A DNA stretch of 7,354 nt, from the NCBI GenBank assembly GCA_025934595.1, contig JAICXU010000139.1:1-7354 (forward strand), in the 5' to 3' direction. Position 1 is the stretch's first letter. Each line of letters starts with the position of its first letter. Of the stretch, positions 5,901 to 7,354 are shown one piece after another. Below the pieces are notes generated by a model. The model saw only the letters and a list, made by a program, of their open reading frames with translations, searched no databases and was not told the origin of the DNA. Source of the stretch: Polyangiaceae bacterium. GTDB taxonomy: Bacteria > Myxococcota_A > Polyangia > Polyangiales > Polyangiaceae. Position numbers and translations under genes: made by a program.

Positions 5901-6494
5901 TCAGTTGAACGGCGCGCCGCACTGGAGCCACGTCTCGAGGTCGGAGATCTCTGCGGGCTGCGCGCTAGCGGAGCTCACGCCTGCGCCGGTGGTGGGCATC
6001 TGCGGCTGACATCCGCCTTTCAAGTTGCAATCGATGGCCGAGCCCGAAGGATCGGTCGTGCATGCGTTGATGTACGGCATGCCTTGAAGGCTGTTGAATT
6101 GCGTGAGCGCGTTGTAGGTGGCGCGCGCGTTCGTGCCGTCGATCGTCGGCGCATTCACGCCTACGCCGGACGAGCCGGAGGGGCCGTGGCAACTGGAGCT
6201 CGCGCATTTCCAGGTGCCGGTCGTACCGTTCATGTACTTCGCGAAGATCGTTTGCTGGAAGCTCACGGTGCACGAGCCGCCTTCTGCGGTCGATGCGCCC
6301 GCTTCATCGCAAGGCGCGGGCGATCCCACGGGGGCAGTGCCGACGCTGCCCGTGGGGTCTTGGACTTTGCGTCCGGACAAACCCTCGGGACCGCCGTACT
6401 TCGTTTCGTCCTCGCTTCCGCACGCGAGCGCGAGAGGAATGAGCGTCGCAAGAAAAAGAGCTGCTGCTGCCAGCCGTGAGCTCATGATTCCCAT
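5901..6494 (-). CDS. lipoprotein with cytochrome c-like domain (CX4CH motif)
   Basis: From ATG 6494 the product has 197 residues; ATG 6485 (Met4), with GGGA just before it, is an equally good start. Upstream in-frame codons would bury the signal sequence, so they were rejected. The signal ends in a LALAC lipobox with Cys25, predicting a lipid anchor. Residues 26-75 are a flexible acidic and Gly/Pro-rich linker. A domain follows: VSFQQTIFAKY, then WKCASSSCHG (Cys97, Cys102, His103), then a QPQMP segment (Met166) and ISDLETWLQCGAP. This order (heme-attaching Cys pair plus His, distal Met-Pro, C-terminal helix ending in GAP) resembles class I and planctomycete-type cytochrome c domains found in Myxococcota. 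The motif has four residues between the cysteines instead of two. Five further cysteines (62, 75, 145, 156, 162), plus 192, suggest disulfides. Heme binding is plausible, not proven. Confidence 0.75.
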   Translation of the reverse strand: MGIMSSRLAAAALFLATLIPLALACGSEDETKYGGPEGLSGRKVQDPTGSVGTAPVGSPAPCDEAGASTAEGGSCTVSFQQTIFAKYMNGTTGTWKCASSSCHGPSGSSGVGVNAPTIDGTNARATYNALTQFNSLQGMPYINACTTDPSGSAIDCNLKGGCQPQMPTTGAGVSSASAQPAEISDLETWLQCGAPFN

Positions 6495-6668
6495 TGTGAA
6501 TTCATTGTCGGCCCTCGCGCAAAGAGAAAACGCCGAAAATCTGCGCTCGAAATGGCAAAAAAGTCGCGCCAAAAACCGGGAGGGTGGCGGAACGATGATC
6601 CACCAGCGCGCGCGGATCGCGCAGCTCTTGCCGTGCACGCGCGAGCGACTGCGTGTAGAATCGTGATC
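6495..6668. promoter_or_regulatory. divergent intergenic region with A-tracts, presumed to hold both promoters
   Basis: These 174 bases separate the minus-strand cytochrome-like gene from the plus-strand DUF4266 gene, so promoters for both should lie here. The stretch 6521-6575 is much richer in A than its surroundings, with A runs at 6521-6523, 6527-6530, 6536-6539, 6550-6552, 6557-6562 and 6571-6575. The other side of the region (6600-6655) is ordinary GC-rich DNA. I see no clear operator palindrome. Confidence 0.45.
6656..6661 (+). promoter_or_regulatory. -10-like hexamer TAGAAT before the DUF4266 gene
   Basis: TAGAAT differs from the consensus TATAAT at one position and is preceded by TG, as GTGTAGAAT. 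It ends seven bases before ATG 6669, which would make the transcript leaderless or nearly so. TTGCCG at 6628-6633 is the nearest -35-like hexamer, but its 22-base spacing is too long. There is no ribosome binding site between hexamer and ATG. Confidence 0.35.
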
Positions 6669-6878
6669 ATGCGATTCTTCGCGCTCGCGGCCGTCGCCCT
6701 CGCGCTCGCATCGACGGGCTGCTCTCACGTCGCGCCGTATCAACGCGGGACGCTCGCGCATCCGACGATGACGACCGAAGACGTGGCGACGGGGCTCGAC
6801 GAGCACGTGCGCGCCGTCTCCGAAGGCGCCGAAGGCGGCGGCCTCGGCGGTGGTGGCGGCGGTTGCGGCTGTAACTGA
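6669..6878 (+). CDS. DUF4266 small lipoprotein
   Basis: This 69-residue product starts with MRFFALAAVALALASTGC, a lipoprotein signal with Cys18 as the lipid-bearing residue. The mature part reads SHVAPYQRGTLAHPTM, then an acidic/His helix (LDEHVRAVSEGAEGG), a Gly tract, and a terminal GCGCN (Cys66, Cys68). The PYQRGTLA segment, DEH followed by a SxEGxxGG stretch, and the Gly-Cys-Gly-Cys-Asn end are the hallmarks of DUF4266. That family is usually found next to DUF3570 barrel proteins, thioredoxin-like proteins and ApbE-type flavin transferases in envelope redox clusters. None of those partners lies in this window, although a cytochrome-like lipoprotein is encoded divergently. ATG 6669 is preferred over the upstream in-frame start at 6552, which would precede the signal with an Arg-rich extension. 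Biochemical function is unknown. Confidence 0.85.
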   Translation: MRFFALAAVALALASTGCSHVAPYQRGTLAHPTMTTEDVATGLDEHVRAVSEGAEGGGLGGGGGGCGCN

Positions 6879-6899
6879 CGGGCGGCCCGCGCCGGCCGG
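6879..6899 (+). terminator. GC-rich inverted repeats after the DUF4266 stop
   Basis: CGGG-CGG-CCCG (6879-6889) can form a short hairpin immediately after the stop codon, and it is followed by the palindrome CCGGCCGG (6892-6899). No T run follows, so this is not a classical intrinsic terminator. It may slow polymerase or protect the 3' end, or be chance in GC-rich DNA. Confidence 0.2.
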
Positions 6900-6900
6900 A

Positions 6901-6925
6901 TAGCGCGCAAACCCGACGCGCGTCT
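6901..6925. repeat. copy 2 of the 25-base intergenic repeat, containing a perfect 10-base palindrome
   Basis: Matches 5833-5857 at 23 of 25 bases. GCGCGC (6903-6908) can pair with CGCGCG (6917-6922) around AAACCCGA. This copy also holds the perfect palindrome GACGCGCGTC (6915-6924). It lies 22 bases after the DUF4266 stop and 42 bases before the GTG start of the TPR gene, upstream of that gene's -10-like hexamer. A protein-binding site or a hairpin are both possible. Confidence 0.45.
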
Positions 6926-6955
6926 AAAAGCCGCTCAACTTTCCACGCGTCCTGT

Positions 6956-6961
6956 TAGCTT
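6956..6961 (+). promoter_or_regulatory. -10-like hexamer TAGCTT before the TPR gene
   Basis: TAGCTT, inside TGTTAGCTT, ends six bases before GTG 6968. The match to the -10 consensus is modest and no -35 box is clear. It is listed because its position repeats the spacing seen before the quinone reductase, DUF4266 and rhomboid-like genes. Confidence 0.2.
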
Positions 6962-6967
6962 ACGGGC

Positions 6968-7354
6968 GTGGCTCGCACGCCTGCGCTCCCGCGACTGGCC
7001 GCACTTTTGGTCGCGTCGATTGTCACGCTGTTCGCGCCGGTAGCCTTCGCTGCCGGTTACGACGACAACGCGGCGTCGTCGGCAGTGCAAGCGGCGATGA
7101 ACGAAGAGTACGCGCAAGCGAATTACGCCGAGGCGAATCGCAGGCTCCAAGACGTGCTCGAAAAGTGCGCGAAAAAAGGCGCGAAGTGCTCGTCTGCTAC
7201 CCGCGCCGCGGCGTACGTGGGCATGGGCATGATCTCGTCGCAGCTCGGCAAGGTCGACGAAGCGAAGGCGAACTTCACGAAGGCGCTGCAAGAAGATCCG
7301 AACGCGAAGCTGCCGCCGTCCGGCACGAGCCCGAACATTCGCGCGCAGTTCTCG
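6968..7354 (+). CDS. exported TPR-repeat protein, 3' end cut by the window
   Basis: The frame is open from GTG 6968 to the last base, giving 129 visible residues. Residues 1-28 are a Sec signal peptide: basic MARTPALPR, a hydrophobic core, and cleavage after VAFA. Residues 46-68 (EEYAQANYAEANRRLQDVL) and 78-111 (TRAAAYVGMGMISSQLGKVDEAKANFTKALQEDP) are TPR-type helix pairs; the second has the typical small residues and the ALxxDP end. Cys67 and Cys74 in the turn between them may form a disulfide. The following PNAKLPPSGTSPNIRAQF resembles the segment that closes such periplasmic TPR domains in Myxococcota proteins. It is probably a protein-interaction scaffold in the periplasm. Any further domain lies outside the window. 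GTG is the only start that places the signal at the N-terminus. Confidence 0.8.
   Translation, partial: MARTPALPRLAALLVASIVTLFAPVAFAAGYDDNAASSAVQAAMNEEYAQANYAEANRRLQDVLEKCAKKGAKCSSATRAAAYVGMGMISSQLGKVDEAKANFTKALQEDPNAKLPPSGTSPNIRAQFS

Noticed and set aside
5862..6479. 205-codon plus-strand open frame opposite the cytochrome-like lipoprotein
   Set aside because: The minus strand has a lipobox, CX4CH and a distal Met motif, while the plus frame has none and is Arg/Ala-rich.
6495..6806. Upstream extension of the cytochrome-like lipoprotein to a start at 6806
   Set aside because: It would put more than 100 charged residues before the lipoprotein signal and overlap the DUF4266 gene.
1..7354. A new defence, CRISPR, secretion or mobile system
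   Set aside because: No nuclease, transposase, integrase, repeat-spacer array, secretion ATPase or toxin-antitoxin pattern was seen; the genes are consistent with ordinary envelope functions.

Overview
The window is very GC-rich, with long runs of alternating C and G and strongly GC-biased third codon positions. Its protein families include an AgmX/PglI-type lipoprotein, a DUF4266 lipoprotein, a DUF4105 protein with a barrel, and a Met-ligated cytochrome-like lipoprotein. Together these suggest a Gram-negative member of the Myxococcota, probably Polyangia-like; this assignment is inference. Coding density is high and no intergenic gap exceeds about 175 bases. I see no tRNA, rRNA, CRISPR array, insertion sequence or phage gene.

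Left half, all on the plus strand. The window opens inside lpxC (lipid A deacetylase, 5' end missing). A possible intrinsic terminator sits at its stop. Next come a lipoprotein with an AgmX/PglI-like C-terminal domain (695-1273), an exported protein that looks like an outer-membrane beta-barrel (1317-2279), and a PIG3-type NAD(P)H quinone oxidoreductase (2321-3349). The quinone reductase stop overlaps the TTG start of a large exported DUF4105 protein with its own predicted C-terminal barrel (3346-5028).

Right half. Convergent with the DUF4105 gene, and overlapping it by 4 bases, is a minus-strand rhomboid-fold membrane protein that lacks the catalytic His and ends in a Cys/His-rich, zinc-ribbon-like tail (5025-5819). 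Further right on the minus strand is a lipoprotein with a CX4CH cytochrome c-like motif (5901-6494). A 174-base AT-enriched divergent intergenic region separates it from a 69-residue DUF4266 lipoprotein ending in GCGCN (6669-6878). The last gene (6968 onward, cut by the window end) encodes an exported TPR protein; it starts at GTG.

The shared theme is the cell envelope: eight of the nine genes encode envelope-localised proteins or, for lpxC, the enzyme committing lipid A synthesis, and the quinone reductase is the exception. I see no single dedicated system. The points most worth a second look are the rhomboid-like pseudoprotease with a metal-binding tail, the CX4CH lipoprotein lying opposite a DUF4266 gene, a 25-base near-palindromic intergenic repeat, and -10-like hexamers set only 6-9 bases before several start codons.
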